Source: Actinoallomurus sp963799975 (GTDB lineage: Bacteria > Actinomycetota > Actinomycetes > Streptosporangiales > Streptosporangiaceae). From it: a stretch of 64,000 nt of DNA. This document shows, in pieces, positions 21,635-32,000 of the stretch; the stretch's first letter is position 1; every line of letters begins with the position of its first letter. The stretch spans positions 124,001-188,000 of the forward strand of contig CAWCZF010000008.1 of assembly GCA_963799975.1 (NCBI GenBank). The letters run 5' to 3'. The translations under genes were made by a program, and so were the position numbers. Below the pieces are notes generated by a model, which was not told where the DNA came from, searched no databases, and worked only from the letters and a program-made list of their open reading frames with translations.

Positions 21635-22308
21635 GCGGCGGCCAGCCGCTGGAGGATCGAGGTGAAGAAGCCGAGGCCCTCGCTGGAGGGACCGGTCAGC
21701 GCCTCGACGGCGTGCTCGGGGTGCGGCATCAGGCCGACCACGTTGCCCGCCTCGTTGCAGATGCCCGCGATGTCGCCCAGCGAGCCGTTGGGGTTCACGT
21801 CCACGTATCGGGCCACGATCCGGCCGCCGGACTCCAGTTCCTCCAGCGTCTCGGCGTCGGCGATGTAGCGGCCGTCGATGTTCTTGATCGGCACCACGAT
21901 CTCCTGGCCTTCCTCGTACGTGCGGGTCCAGTCGGTCTTGGCGTTCTCGATCCGCAGCCGCTGCGCGCGGCAGACGAAGTGGAGGCTCGCGTTGCGCGTC
22001 AGCGCGCCCGGCAGCAGGTGCGACTCGCACAGGACCTGGAAGCCGTTGCAGATGCCGAGCACGGGCAGGCCGTCGCGCGCCGCCTCGGTGAGCCGCTCCA
22101 TCAGCGGGGCGAAGCGTGCGATGGCGCCGGCGCGTAGGTAGTCGCCGTAGGAGAAGCCGCCGGGCAGGACGACGGCGTCGACCCCCCCGAGGTCGTCGGC
22201 CGCGTGCCACAGGGACACCGGCTCGGCACCGGCGAGGCGCACCGCGCGAGCGGCGTCACGGTCGTCCAGCGATCCGGGGAAGGTGATGACGCCCACGCGG
22301 GCTGTCAT
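21631..22308 (-). CDS. purQ: Phosphoribosylformylglycinamidine synthase subunit PurQ
   Basis: PurQ is the glutaminase subunit that feeds ammonia to PurL. The class-I amidotransferase nucleophile is in GICNGFQVLCE and the His/Glu pair in LMPHPEHAVE. The N-terminus RVGVITFPGSLDDRDAARAV is typical. ATG 22308 is preferred; an ATG at 22314 adds two residues. It overlaps purL by 4 bases. Length of about 225 residues is normal. Confidence 0.97.
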
Positions 22309-22360
22309 GTGCACACTCCGATCAAGACGTCACGGAAACGCGCACCAGCTTACTGGGCCC

Positions 22361-22843
22361 CTAGCCTGCGGTTTTCAGCAGCTCCGGCTGCCGGAGCCGC
22401 AGGGGCGTCTCGTCGCGCCAGCTCAGTCGCTTCTGGAGGTAGACGACCGTGCCGGTGTCGGGGCGGCTGTCGAAGCTGACGTCGTCGACGAGCGCCCGCA
22501 TGATCTTGATGCCGCGGCCCGACTCGGAGTCCGGATGGACGTTTTTCTCGCATTCGGCCGCGAAGCCCTGGCCGCGGTCGACGACTTTGAGCACGCACTG
22601 ACCGCCTTCGATACCGACGGTTACTTCATAGCGAGATGTCGAATCCGCGTGCTGGACGACATTCGTACATGCTTCGGAGATGGCGACGAGGATGTCGGCG
22701 ACACAGGATTCGGAAACCCCGAGTCCGTTGAGCGTGTCGCCCAGGATCCGCCTGATCACCGGGATGCTGAGGGTCTCACGCGGCAAATCGAGTGAGAACT
22801 TCATATCCAGTGGCCACCTCGTGTTGTCCTTACCCCGTGACAT
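22361..22843 (-). CDS. RsbW-like histidine-kinase-type ATPase (anti-sigma/regulatory)
   Basis: A 160-residue HATPase_c_2 protein. The N-box ISEACTNVVQHA, the G1 box KVVDRGQGF and the G2 box ESGRGIKIMRALVDDVSF are present. Relatives bind ATP and act as anti-sigma factors or as kinases of anti-sigma antagonists. No sigma factor or antagonist gene is adjacent. It sits on the same strand between purS and purQ, which are normally neighbours. An internal ATG at 22804 (MKFSLDLPRETLS) is an alternative start with GAGGTGG upstream. Confidence 0.88.
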   Translation of the reverse strand: MSRGKDNTRWPLDMKFSLDLPRETLSIPVIRRILGDTLNGLGVSESCVADILVAISEACTNVVQHADSTSRYEVTVGIEGGQCVLKVVDRGQGFAAECEKNVHPDSESGRGIKIMRALVDDVSFDSRPDTGTVVYLQKRLSWRDETPLRLRQPELLKTAG

Positions 22844-22936
22844 GGGTCTCGCCCCGTCTCCATCGAAACCTTCAACGAAGATAAGGCTTCCCCAGGTGAA
22901 ACTGCCGTAATCGCGTCTCCGACTATCTTTCGGCGA

Positions 22937-23179
22937 CTATTCCGGGCGGAGTTCGAACGTTTCGATGACGGGGTTGGCCAGCAGCGTCTCTGCCATCTTG
23001 CGCACGCGTTCGGTGGCCGACTCGTCCGCGGGCCCCTCCAGCTCGATCTCGAACCGCTTGCCCTGGCGTACATCCGTGACGCCGTCGAAGCCGAGCCGCG
23101 GCAGCGCACGCGCGACCGCCTGGCCCTGCGAATCGAGAATCTCCGGCTTCAGCATCACCTCTACGACGAAGCGTGCCAC
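22937..23179 (-). CDS. purS: Phosphoribosylformylglycinamidine synthase subunit PurS
   Basis: PurS is the small subunit that bridges PurL and PurQ. The 80-residue protein starts MARFVVEVMLKPEILDSQG, has ARALPRLGFDGVTDVRQGK in the middle and ends NPVIETFELRPE, all hallmarks of the family. It is separated from purQ by the ATPase gene. Confidence 0.96.
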   Translation of the reverse strand: MARFVVEVMLKPEILDSQGQAVARALPRLGFDGVTDVRQGKRFEIELEGPADESATERVRKMAETLLANPVIETFELRPE

Positions 23180-23310
23180 GCGTCCCCCTCTTGATCTGCG
23201 GATTCCTACGGCACCGAAGCGTACGGCAACCGGGGTTCAGCCGACCGCCGGGCGGCCGTAAGCGCTATACATGGATGGATCATCACAAGCCAGTCATCCC
23301 GGGGGCGACG

Positions 23311-24921
23311 ATGCAGGTCGATGAGCTGACCGAACCGGAACGCAGGCTCTGGGAGGCGTTCCCGCGCGGCCAGACCGTCGACCTGTCCGGCGGCGACCAC
23401 GACTTCGACAGCACGAACGCCTGGGGTCCCGAGCGGACCGTACGCGCCGAGGTCGTATCGGCCCTGCTCCTGGGCGCGCAGGAGACCGAAGCGGGACACG
23501 TCGCCGCCGTACGGCTGACCGGCGCGCGGATCACCGGCATGCTCAACCTCGCCCACGCCCACGTGGCCGTCCCGCTCCAGCTGACCTCCTGTCAGCTCAC
23601 CGACACGCCGCACCTCTACTGGGCGCAGTTGCGCAGCGTCCATCTCATGCACTGCCGACTGCCCGGCCTGAACGCCTCCGGCGCGCGGATCGATGGCCAC
23701 TTGTGGCTCCAGGGCAGCCACATCTACGGCGCCGTCTGGCTGGACGGCTGCCGCATCACGGGCATCCTGAGCCTGTCCGGTGCCCACCTGTCACACCCGA
23801 CCGGCGACGTGCCGCTGCTCGCCGACCGGCTGATCGTGGACAACAACGTCTACTGCGACGACGGGTTCACCGCCGAGGGCGAGGTACGCCTGCCGGGCGC
23901 CCAGATCGGCGGCCAGCTCACCTTCCGCGGGGCGCGGCTGCGCAATCCCAAGGGCCAGGCACTGGCCGCGAGCCGGATCTCGGTCTCGGCGAACGTCTTC
24001 TGCGACGGCGGCTTCTCCGCCGAGGGCGAGATCCGGCTGCGCGGCGCACGTGTCGGCGGCTACCTCTCACTCGTCGGCGCCTCGATCACCCACCCCCGCC
24101 GTACGGCACTGGAGTGCGACGCCATGATCGTCGAGACCGACGTCTACTGCTCGGACGGGTTTCGCAGCGACGGCCTGGTGAGCATGGCCGGCACACGGAT
24201 CGGCGGCCTGCTCTCGCTGAGCGGCGGGCGGCTGCACAACCCCTCCGGCGTCGCGCTCAGGCTGCAACGGCTCCAGGCCGAGGAGGTACGCCTCAAACCG
24301 GCCGAGCCGATCTCCGGCTCGGTGGACATGAAGTACGCACGTATCAAGTTGCTCAACGACGATCCGGCCACGTGGGCGCCGAGCTATGACCTCGACGGCC
24401 TGACCTACGACACGATCGAGCCGCCGCTCACGGCGGGCCAGCGGCTGAAGTGGCTGTGGCGCGACAGCGACGGTTACGTGCCCCAGCCGTACGAGCGGCT
24501 CGCGGAGACGTACCGGTCGCTCGGGCACGACGCCGACCGCCGGTTGGTGCTGCTCGCCAAGCAGCGGCGACGCCGTGCCACCAAGCCGGTGCCGCTGCGC
24601 GCGTGGGGGTACATCCAGGACTGGACCGTGGGTTATGGCTACCGGCCGCTGCTGGCGGGGGCCTGGCTCGTCGCGCTGCTGGCGTTCGGGACGGTGATCT
24701 TCCAGCACCACCCGGTGATCACTGAACCGGGGCACAACACACAATTCAATCCTTTTCTCTACACGCTCGATCTGCTGCTGCCCGTCGGCTCGCTCGGGCA
24801 GGAGGGCGAGTTCGCGCCATCGGGGGTCTACCTGTGGATCTCCGACGCACTCGTCGCCGCGGGCTTCCTCCTCGGCCTGACCGTCGCCGCCGGAGCGACC
24901 CGCGTACTGTCCCGCGAGTGA
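23311..24921 (+). CDS. Pentapeptide-like solenoid protein with C-terminal membrane anchor (paralog 1)
   Basis: This protein of about 536 residues has an N-terminal ERRLWEAFPRG segment, then about ten turns of a degenerate solenoid (VRLTGARITGMLNLAHAHV is one; GARVGGYLSLVGASITHP another). Next comes a polar stretch with PQPYERLAETYRSLGHDADR and LAKQRRRR, then two hydrophobic helices flanking a short loop at the C-terminus. Such proteins are often labelled membrane-associated oxidoreductase, but no cofactor motif is visible. The start is uncertain: ATG 23311 follows a GGGGGCG run; ATG 23275 would give 12 more residues. A clear paralog lies at 40087. Confidence 0.78.
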   Translation: MQVDELTEPERRLWEAFPRGQTVDLSGGDHDFDSTNAWGPERTVRAEVVSALLLGAQETEAGHVAAVRLTGARITGMLNLAHAHVAVPLQLTSCQLTDTPHLYWAQLRSVHLMHCRLPGLNASGARIDGHLWLQGSHIYGAVWLDGCRITGILSLSGAHLSHPTGDVPLLADRLIVDNNVYCDDGFTAEGEVRLPGAQIGGQLTFRGARLRNPKGQALAASRISVSANVFCDGGFSAEGEIRLRGARVGGYLSLVGASITHPRRTALECDAMIVETDVYCSDGFRSDGLVSMAGTRIGGLLSLSGGRLHNPSGVALRLQRLQAEEVRLKPAEPISGSVDMKYARIKLLNDDPATWAPSYDLDGLTYDTIEPPLTAGQRLKWLWRDSDGYVPQPYERLAETYRSLGHDADRRLVLLAKQRRRRATKPVPLRAWGYIQDWTVGYGYRPLLAGAWLVALLAFGTVIFQHHPVITEPGHNTQFNPFLYTLDLLLPVGSLGQEGEFAPSGVYLWISDALVAAGFLLGLTVAAGATRVLSRE

Positions 24922-25128
24922 ATCGCAGTTGGCCGCGCATTAGTGCCACACCACAACTCTGCGGGTACGTTTCCCGTAGCCGTCGTGCTTGCGTCCTACT
25001 ACGTGACGTCTGCCACGATGACGGTGATACGTCGCCCGTACTCGCCGGGATCCGCGGGCCGGGAGACGCGCAACCAGGCCGGATGCGGCGATCCCGCGAA
25101 CCGGCCCTGAACGCACGAGGAGTGGCAC

Positions 25129-26247
25129 GTGACCATCGACGCCGCGCATGGTGCGCCCCCGAGCACCGGTGCACAACCCCCACCCGAACTCATCCAGCTG
25201 CTCACCCCCGAGGGCGAGCGTGTCGAGCATCCCGAATACGACGTGGATCTGACCGCCGACGAGATCAAGAGCCTCTACCGCGATCTGGTGATCGTGCGAC
25301 GGCTCGACACGGAGGCGCTGGCGCTGACCCGGCAGGGAGAGCTCGGCGTGTGGGCCTCCCTCCTCGGCCAGGAGGCCGCCCAGATCGGCTCGGGACGGGC
25401 GCTCGGACCCGCCGACATGGCGTTCCCGAGCTATCGCGAGCACGGCGTGGCCTGGTGCCGCGACGTCGACCCGGTCAAGGTGCTGGGGCTCTTCCGCGGG
25501 GTCAACCACGCGGGCTGGGACCCACGTGAGCACAACTTCCACCTCTACACGATCGTCATCGGCAGCCAGACGCTGCACGCCACCGGGTACGCCATGGGCA
25601 TCCAGCGCGACGGCGCCGAGGACGCGGCCATCGTCTACTTCGGCGACGGCGCGACCAGCGAGGGCGACGTCAACGAGGCGTTCGTGTGGTCGGCCGCGCA
25701 GAACGCGCCGATCGTGTTCTTCTGCCAGAACAACCAGTGGGCCATCTCCGAGCCGCTCGAACGCCAGTCGCGCATCCCGCTGTACCGGCGCGCCGAGGGG
25801 TTCGGCTTCCCCGGCATCCGCGTCGACGGCAACGACGTCTTCGCGGTGCTCGCGGTCACCAAACGGGCCCTGGAGAACGCGCGCAGCGGCCAGGGCCCCA
25901 CTCTCGTGGAGGCGTTCACGTACCGGATGGGCGCGCACACCACCACCGATGACCCCTCCCGCTACCGGCTCCAGGCCGAGCTGGAGGCGTGGAAGCTCAA
26001 GGACCCGATCGAGCGCGTCAAGGCATACCTGGTCAAAAGCCAGATGGCCGACAAGGAATTCTTCGAAGCGATCGACGACGAGGCCAAGAAGATCGGCGCC
26101 GACCTGCGCAAACGCTGTCTAGAATTGCCCGACCCCGAGGCGACCGCGATCTGGGAGAACGTCTACGCGACGGAGCACGCGCCCCTCGCCGGCGAGCGCG
26201 ACCAGTTCACGTCCTACCTTGGATCCTTCGAGGAGGTGTCCCGATGA
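25129..26247 (+). CDS. pdhA: 2-oxoacid (pyruvate-type) dehydrogenase E1 component, alpha subunit
   Basis: E1-alpha binds thiamine diphosphate and, with E1-beta, decarboxylates a 2-oxo acid. The ThDP motif runs from YFGDGATSEGDVNEAFVW to CQNN. PSYREHG and ERQSRIPLYRRA are family marks, and the phosphorylation-loop segment YRMGAHTTTDDPSRYR is typical. GTG 25129 has CGAGGAG 7 bases upstream. It opens a three-gene operon of E1-alpha, E1-beta and E2. Pyruvate or branched-chain 2-oxo acids are both possible substrates; the sequence alone does not decide. Confidence 0.93.
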   Translation: MTIDAAHGAPPSTGAQPPPELIQLLTPEGERVEHPEYDVDLTADEIKSLYRDLVIVRRLDTEALALTRQGELGVWASLLGQEAAQIGSGRALGPADMAFPSYREHGVAWCRDVDPVKVLGLFRGVNHAGWDPREHNFHLYTIVIGSQTLHATGYAMGIQRDGAEDAAIVYFGDGATSEGDVNEAFVWSAAQNAPIVFFCQNNQWAISEPLERQSRIPLYRRAEGFGFPGIRVDGNDVFAVLAVTKRALENARSGQGPTLVEAFTYRMGAHTTTDDPSRYRLQAELEAWKLKDPIERVKAYLVKSQMADKEFFEAIDDEAKKIGADLRKRCLELPDPEATAIWENVYATEHAPLAGERDQFTSYLGSFEEVSR

Positions 26248-26293
26248 AGTGCGACGATGCCCTTCACCGGTCCGGCAGAGGAGGAGTGCGACG

Positions 26294-27271
26294 GTGAGCA
26301 ACGAGACCCTCTCACTCTCCCGTGCCATGAACGAGGGCCTGCGCAAGGCCATGGAGAACGACCCCAAAGTCGTCGTCATGGGCGAGGACGTGGGCAAGCT
26401 GGGCGGCGTGTTCCGCGTGACGGACGGCCTGCAGAAGGACTTCGGCGAGGCGCGCGTCATCGACACGCCGCTCGCGGAGTCCGGGATCGTCGGCACCGCC
26501 ATCGGCCTCGCACTGCGCGGCTACCGGCCGGTGTGTGAGATCCAGTTCGACGGCTTCGTGTTCCCGGCGTTCAACCAGATCACCTCACAGCTCGCCAAGA
26601 TGCGGATGCGCTCCCTCGGCACGCTGGAGCTCCCGGTCGTCATCCGCATCCCCTTCGGCGGCGGAATCGGCGCGGTCGAGCACCACAGCGAGTCGCCCGA
26701 GGCGTACTTCACCCACACCGGCGGCCTGCGCGTAGTGGCCTGCTCCAACCCCTCCGACGCGTACACGATGATCCAGCAGGCGATCACCTGCCCGGATCCG
26801 GTGATCTTCTTCGAGCCGAAGCGGCGTTACTGGGACAAGGCGCCGGTCGAACTGGACCTGTCCGCCGCCGCGCCGTTCGACCAGGCCGTCGTCGCCCGTT
26901 CCGGGACCGACGTGACCGTGCTCGCGTACGGGCCGATGGTCAAGACCTGCCTGGAGGCCGCGCAGGCCGACGAGGACCGCTCCATCGAGGTGATCGACAT
27001 CCGCTCGCTGAACCCGCTGGACGAGGCGACGGTGCTGGACTCCGTGCGCCGTACGGGCCGGTGTGTGGTCGTGCACGAGGCGCCGGTGTTCGGCGGGTAC
27101 GGGGCCGAGCTGGCCGCCCGGATCACCGAGCAGTGCTTCTACCACCTGGAGTCGCCGGTCCTGCGGGTCGGCGGCTTCTCCACGCCGTACCCGCCGTCGC
27201 GTCTCGAGGACCACTACCTGCCCGACCTGGACCGCGTCCTCGACGCGGTCGACCGGACCTTCGAGTGGTGA
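26294..27271 (+). CDS. pdhB: 2-oxoacid dehydrogenase E1 component, beta subunit
   Basis: The 325-residue beta subunit starts at GTG 26294 with GAGGAG about 8 bases upstream; the frame upstream to 26219 is not supported. Family motifs: VVVMGEDVGKLGGVFRVT, DTPLAESGIVGTAIGLALRG and QFDGFVFPAFNQI, with the C-terminal transketolase domain (VIDIRSLNPLD). It follows the alpha subunit by 46 bases and precedes E2 by 3. Confidence 0.94.
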   Translation: MSNETLSLSRAMNEGLRKAMENDPKVVVMGEDVGKLGGVFRVTDGLQKDFGEARVIDTPLAESGIVGTAIGLALRGYRPVCEIQFDGFVFPAFNQITSQLAKMRMRSLGTLELPVVIRIPFGGGIGAVEHHSESPEAYFTHTGGLRVVACSNPSDAYTMIQQAITCPDPVIFFEPKRRYWDKAPVELDLSAAAPFDQAVVARSGTDVTVLAYGPMVKTCLEAAQADEDRSIEVIDIRSLNPLDEATVLDSVRRTGRCVVVHEAPVFGGYGAELAARITEQCFYHLESPVLRVGGFSTPYPPSRLEDHYLPDLDRVLDAVDRTFEW

Positions 27272-27274
27272 CGC

Positions 27275-28684
27275 ATGGGTGAACTGAAGCAGTTCAAGCT
27301 GCCGGACGTCGGCGAGGGCCTCACCGAGGCCGACATCGTCAAGTGGCACGTACAGCCAGGTGACGCGGTCGAGGTCAACCAGACCATTCTGGAGATCGAG
27401 ACGGCCAAGGCGATGGTCGAGCTGCCGTGCCCGTTCGAGGGCACGGTGACCGAACTCTTGGTCGAGGAGGGCACGACGGTCGACGTCGGCGTGCCGATCA
27501 TCACCGTGGACATCGGCGGAGAGGCCGCGCCGGACCCCGATCCGCTGCCCGCCCAGGGTGCGCAGGAGCCGGGGATGGCGGGAAGCATCGCGCCGAAGGT
27601 CGACCCGACGGCTCCACAGCAGCAGAAGCGAGTGCCGGTGCTGGTCGGGTACGGCGTGAAGCCGGGCTCCACCACGCGGCGGCCGCGCCGCTCATCCGGT
27701 GCGCGGCCCGCGGCGGCCGCGGGCCGGCAAGCTCGTCCGACTCGTGCTCCGGAGCCGGTCGGCGGTGCGGCGCCCGCGGCGAACGGCGGCGGCGCTCGCG
27801 TCGCGGTACTCGCCAAGCCGCCGGTGCGCAAGCTCGCCAAGGACCTCGGCGTCGACCTGGCGACGATCTCCGGAACGGGCCCGCAGGGTTCGATCACCCG
27901 CGAGGACATCCATCAGGCGGCGTCCGTCACGGACGAGGCGCGTTCGGCCCGCCCGGCACCGGTGCCGGTGCGCTCGACCGGGGAGCGCGAGGAACGCATC
28001 CCGATCCGCGGCGTACGCAAGCACACCGCGGCGGCGATGGTGCAGTCGGCGTTCACCGCGCCACACGTCACCGAGTGGTTGCAGGTCGACGTCACCGAGA
28101 TGATGAACGCGGTCCGCCGGCTACGCGACCTGCCCGACTTCGAGGGCGTGAAGGTCTCGCCGCTTCTCCTGGTCGCCAAGGCGCTCCTGGTCGCGACCCG
28201 GCGGCACCCGATGATCAACGCCATCTGGGACGAGGCCGCCCAGGAGATCGTGGTCAAGCACTACGTCCACCTGGGCATCGCCGCGGCGACCGAACGCGGC
28301 CTGATCGTCCCGAAGATCCGCGAGGCGCAGGACATGTCCCTGCCGGAGCTGGCGGGCGCCCTGGGCGAACTGGCCGCGACCGCCCGCGCGGGCAAGTCCA
28401 CCCCGGCCGACCTGTCGGACGGCACGATGACGATCACGAACGTGGGCGTCTTCGGCGTGGACGCGGGCACCCCGATCCTGACGCCGGGAGAGTCGGCCAT
28501 CCTGGCATTCGGCCAGGTACGCGACATGCCGTGGGTCCACGAGGGTGAAATCAAGATCCGCAAGGTGACGACCCTCGCCCTGTCGTTCGACCACCGCATC
28601 GTCGACGGAGAACTGGGCTCGGCCGTCCTACGCGAGGTAGGCGCGATGCTGACGGACCCCCTGCGAATGCTCGCCTGGTCCTGA
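27275..28684 (+). CDS. Dihydrolipoamide acyltransferase (E2) of the 2-oxoacid dehydrogenase complex
   Basis: The 469-residue protein has one lipoyl domain (the lysine is in ETAKAMVELP, residues of about 40-50), a Pro/Ala linker, a peripheral subunit-binding domain (VRKLAKDLGVDLATISGTGP) and a catalytic acyltransferase domain. The active-site motif is LSFDHRIVDGELG. It is intact and ends just before a strong hairpin. The E3 gene (dihydrolipoamide dehydrogenase) is not in this window. Confidence 0.95.
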   Translation: MGELKQFKLPDVGEGLTEADIVKWHVQPGDAVEVNQTILEIETAKAMVELPCPFEGTVTELLVEEGTTVDVGVPIITVDIGGEAAPDPDPLPAQGAQEPGMAGSIAPKVDPTAPQQQKRVPVLVGYGVKPGSTTRRPRRSSGARPAAAAGRQARPTRAPEPVGGAAPAANGGGARVAVLAKPPVRKLAKDLGVDLATISGTGPQGSITREDIHQAASVTDEARSARPAPVPVRSTGEREERIPIRGVRKHTAAAMVQSAFTAPHVTEWLQVDVTEMMNAVRRLRDLPDFEGVKVSPLLLVAKALLVATRRHPMINAIWDEAAQEIVVKHYVHLGIAAATERGLIVPKIREAQDMSLPELAGALGELAATARAGKSTPADLSDGTMTITNVGVFGVDAGTPILTPGESAILAFGQVRDMPWVHEGEIKIRKVTTLALSFDHRIVDGELGSAVLREVGAMLTDPLRMLAWS

Positions 28685-28691
28685 GCCTTGT

Positions 28692-28735
28692 CGCGTTGCG
28701 GGCCGCCCCCGATTCGGGGAGCGGCCCTCAACGCG
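28692..28735. terminator. Long bidirectional hairpin after the E1/E2 operon
   Basis: Three stacked stems (28692-28698 with 28729-28735; 28700-28706 with 28721-28727; 28707-28710 with 28716-28719) form an 18-bp hairpin with small bulges. Its right arm overlaps the 3' end of the convergent small gene, so it probably serves both directions. Confidence 0.75.
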
Positions 28736-29066
28736 GCGGGCCGTCGATCGCGTTGATCGTCTCCTGGACGGTGATCGTGATGGCCTCTTCCTGATCGCCA
28801 TCGACATTCTGGCTGCGCCGAAGCTGCGTCGTCACGGTTCGCGTGACGAGGTCCCGGGAAGGCTTGGCGGCCTTCTTCTTGAGGTCGTTGTACACCGTCC
28901 ACGCGAGCGTGGCGGCACTGATGACGAGCGAGGCCAGCGCGACCGGATCGAAATACTGTCCGGATCGTTCGGCGTTGTCCTGGGCGTACAGAGCGGCCTC
29001 GACGTCGGCGACGATCCCCAGCCGCCGACCAGCCGCCCGCGCCCCCTCGGTCACCGGATCACTCAC
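28728..29066 (-). CDS. Small single-TM protein coupled to the CHAT gene
   Basis: A 112-residue protein. Residues 1-40 are polar, residues of about 42-60 form one hydrophobic helix (VALASLVISAATLAWTVYND), and a basic LKKKAAKPSR stretch after it predicts the C-terminus inside the cell. The tail contains SQNVDGDQEEAITITVQE. I do not recognise the family. Its start overlaps the stop of the CHAT gene by 4 bases, so the two are surely co-translated. This makes it a likely partner, target or effector of the CHAT protein (inference). Confidence 0.7.
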   Translation of the reverse strand: MSDPVTEGARAAGRRLGIVADVEAALYAQDNAERSGQYFDPVALASLVISAATLAWTVYNDLKKKAAKPSRDLVTRTVTTQLRRSQNVDGDQEEAITITVQETINAIDGPPR

Positions 29067-32000
29067 GCGCCACCTCCTGATCGCTGAACGAACTCACGAA
29101 TATCGTCGGGCAGCCCCCGCCCGGTGACCCTTTGCCAGGCGTCTTCCAAAGCGGAAACCCCGAGCCGCTCCGTCAGCCGCTTGAGATGCGCAGGCCCCGG
29201 GCCGGTCGCCGGATGCGGAAACTCCTCGAACAGAGCAATAGCCCTGACCATCCAGTCCAGCGCGTGCATCGGCCGTGTACGGTCCTCCGCCAAGAGACCG
29301 AGCTGCCCGTAGGTGAGAGCCATACCAGGCCGATTACCGAGTTCCTCCTTGACGATGAGGGATCGGTGGTACCACTCCTCAGCCTCATCCCACTGACCCC
29401 GCTCCTGGGCGACGATGCCAAGCTGGTGACCGGTGATGGCCGCACCAGGCCGGTCACCCAACCCCTCCTTGATAGTGAGGGATCGGCGATACCACTCCTC
29501 AGCCTCATCCCACCGACTCCGCTCCTGCGCGACGATGCCAAGCTGGTGAAAGGTGATGGCCATACCGGCCCGGTTACCGTGCTCCTCTTCGATGGTGAGG
29601 GATCGGCGATACCACTCCTCGGCCGCGTCCCACCGGCCGCGCCCCTGCTCGACGATGCCAAGCTGGTGATAGACGCTGGCCATACGGGACCGGTGGCCCT
29701 GGTCCTCCACGATGGTGAGGGATCGGCGATACCACTCCTCAGCCTCATCCCACCGGGCCCACTCCTGCGCAACCGCGCCGAGCTGCTGATAGATGCCGGC
29801 CACGTAGCTCTGTTGTTCGGCGGTCTGCGCTTGCCCTTGGAGGACGTCAAGGATTGTCAGGTAGATGCCTTGAGCCTGGTCGAGACGGAGTGCTGAGAAT
29901 TCGCGGTTGGCTTCGCCCACTCTAAAGAAGATCCACAGGCGTCCGCCGGGTGTATCGACGCTGGGCGGGGTGCCGTCGGGGGTTTCCAGCGCGAGACGCC
30001 CTCGGTCGGACCAGCCACGAGCTTCCGCACTCAGACCGCGAAGGTTCCAATATGTACTGAGAGGCTGGACGAGTTCTTGGGCACGTGCCCACCACCCGCG
30101 GTCGAGGGCGTAGCCAAGCATGTTGCCCAGGTTTCGGCGCTGTACCCCAAGCACCGCCACCGCGATGCGCGCGTGCTCGCCTGTGAGCGCCTGATAGAGC
30201 CATCGGCCCAAGGCCGTGTAGGCAGTCAGGAGGGCATGGGTGGCGACCGCATGTTCCTCGGCGAAGGTGGCCGGGTGGTCGGTACGCCACCGGGCGGTCA
30301 GGTAAGCGGGTAGCGCGGGATGGATGCGGTATCCGCTGCCGCCCAGACGCGTCAGTAATCCGACATCAGCGGCGGCATCGAGCAACCGGGCCCAGCTATC
30401 GCCAGTGCGGCCGGCGAACTGTGCAGGGACTTCCGGCTGGTCCGACATCAAACCCAGGACCTGGGTGTCGGTAGTGCCCTGGAACAGGGCGAGCGCGGTA
30501 AGGGCCTGCTGGTCATCCTCGACCAAGTGGGTGAAGGAGTAGGCGATGCCAGCCGACAGCGAGCCGGTACGGTCGGCGTCGTCTCGGCCAGGCAGCGGGG
30601 TGACGCCGCGCAAACCGCTCAGCAGGGTGTCGGGGTCGGTGGTCTCCAGTAGCGGCAGGATCAGTCGCATGCTCAGCGGGTGGCCGTCCAGCCATTCCAT
30701 CAGTTCGGCGAATGCCGTCCCCTGCCGTCTCGGCAACGCGCGGGGGAAGGGTTCCAAGAGCTGATCGGCGTAGTCGATCGCCTCGTCTCGATCCAGACCG
30801 CCGACCTCGACCCGCCGGACATCGCCCAGCCAGTCCTCCGGGGCACGGCTGGTGATCAGGACCGAACTCCGGCCCGACCGGGCGATGCGGGTCAGGAAGT
30901 CCTTCAGCTCCTCCCGATCGGCCTCATCCAGGACGGGCGTGGCGCCGGTCGGGTCGGGCAGCGTGTGCACGGTCTCGAAGTTGTCCCAGATCAGCAGCAG
31001 TCGATGGTCCCGAAGCAGCTCACGTACGACCCGGCGGCGTTCGTCGCGGTCGGCGAGGGAGAACTCCGTCCCGTACACCCGCAGGCCGATCTCGTTGACC
31101 ACGCCGTCCAGGCCGAAGGAGGCCAGGCCGGGCTCGAAGGAGTGCCAGACCACGAAGTCCGGGCGGTCCACGCCGGCTGTGTCGCGCCACCAGCGGCCGA
31201 ACGCCTTGGCGAGTTCGGACTTTCCCGTGCCGCCCGGGCCGTGCAGGACCACGACCCGTTGCAGGCGGGCCGCCGATTCCAGTGTGTAGAACAAGCCGTC
31301 CCTGCCCACGAATTTTCCGACCGGCGCCAACTCCTCGCCGCGCTCATCCGGCTCAGGCCGCCGGTCGAGCATCTCGTTCAGCGACAACGGGGCCGTACGC
31401 TCGGTGCGCAGGTACGGGAAACGTACGTCGCGGCGGCGGTAGTGCACCGGCACCACCCAGTCCGCCAGCGGGAGCTTTCCCTTCGGGCTCGGGCGCTCGT
31501 TGCGCAGGCTCAGCCGCTCCCGGCCCGCCGTCACCGCGTCCGCGACCCGGTCTCCGGCGAACAGCCGCTCGTAGAACGCCGCCATGAACTCCGCCGCCGC
31601 GACGGCGTACACGCTGTAGGCCATCGCCACCACCGACGCCGCCCCGTCCTGCACCAACCGGGTCGCGACCGCCGCCTCCACCTGCGCGCCGACCTGGCCC
31701 GACTGGCAGGCGTTCAGGACCACCACGGGTACCCGGCCCGCCGACAGCACCTGTGCCACGTCCTCGGCCGGCACCAGGTCAGGGCCGCCGCCCGGCTTCT
31801 CGAACGCCAGCATCCCGCGCGGCGCCGGTCCGGTGTAGGTGAACGGGTCCCAGCCCGCCGCAGGCTGCCGGCCATCGCCGAACACCCCGTGCCCGTCGAA
31901 GTGCACGACCTGGAACGACTCTTCCGCGAGCACCTCGCGCAGATGGTCTAGCGTCGGCGGACGTAAGACCACCAGGTCCACGTTGCCCCGTACCGCGTCG

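Noticed and set aside
22315..22360. A possible riboswitch upstream of purQ
   Set aside because: The gap is too short and no conserved structured element is visible.
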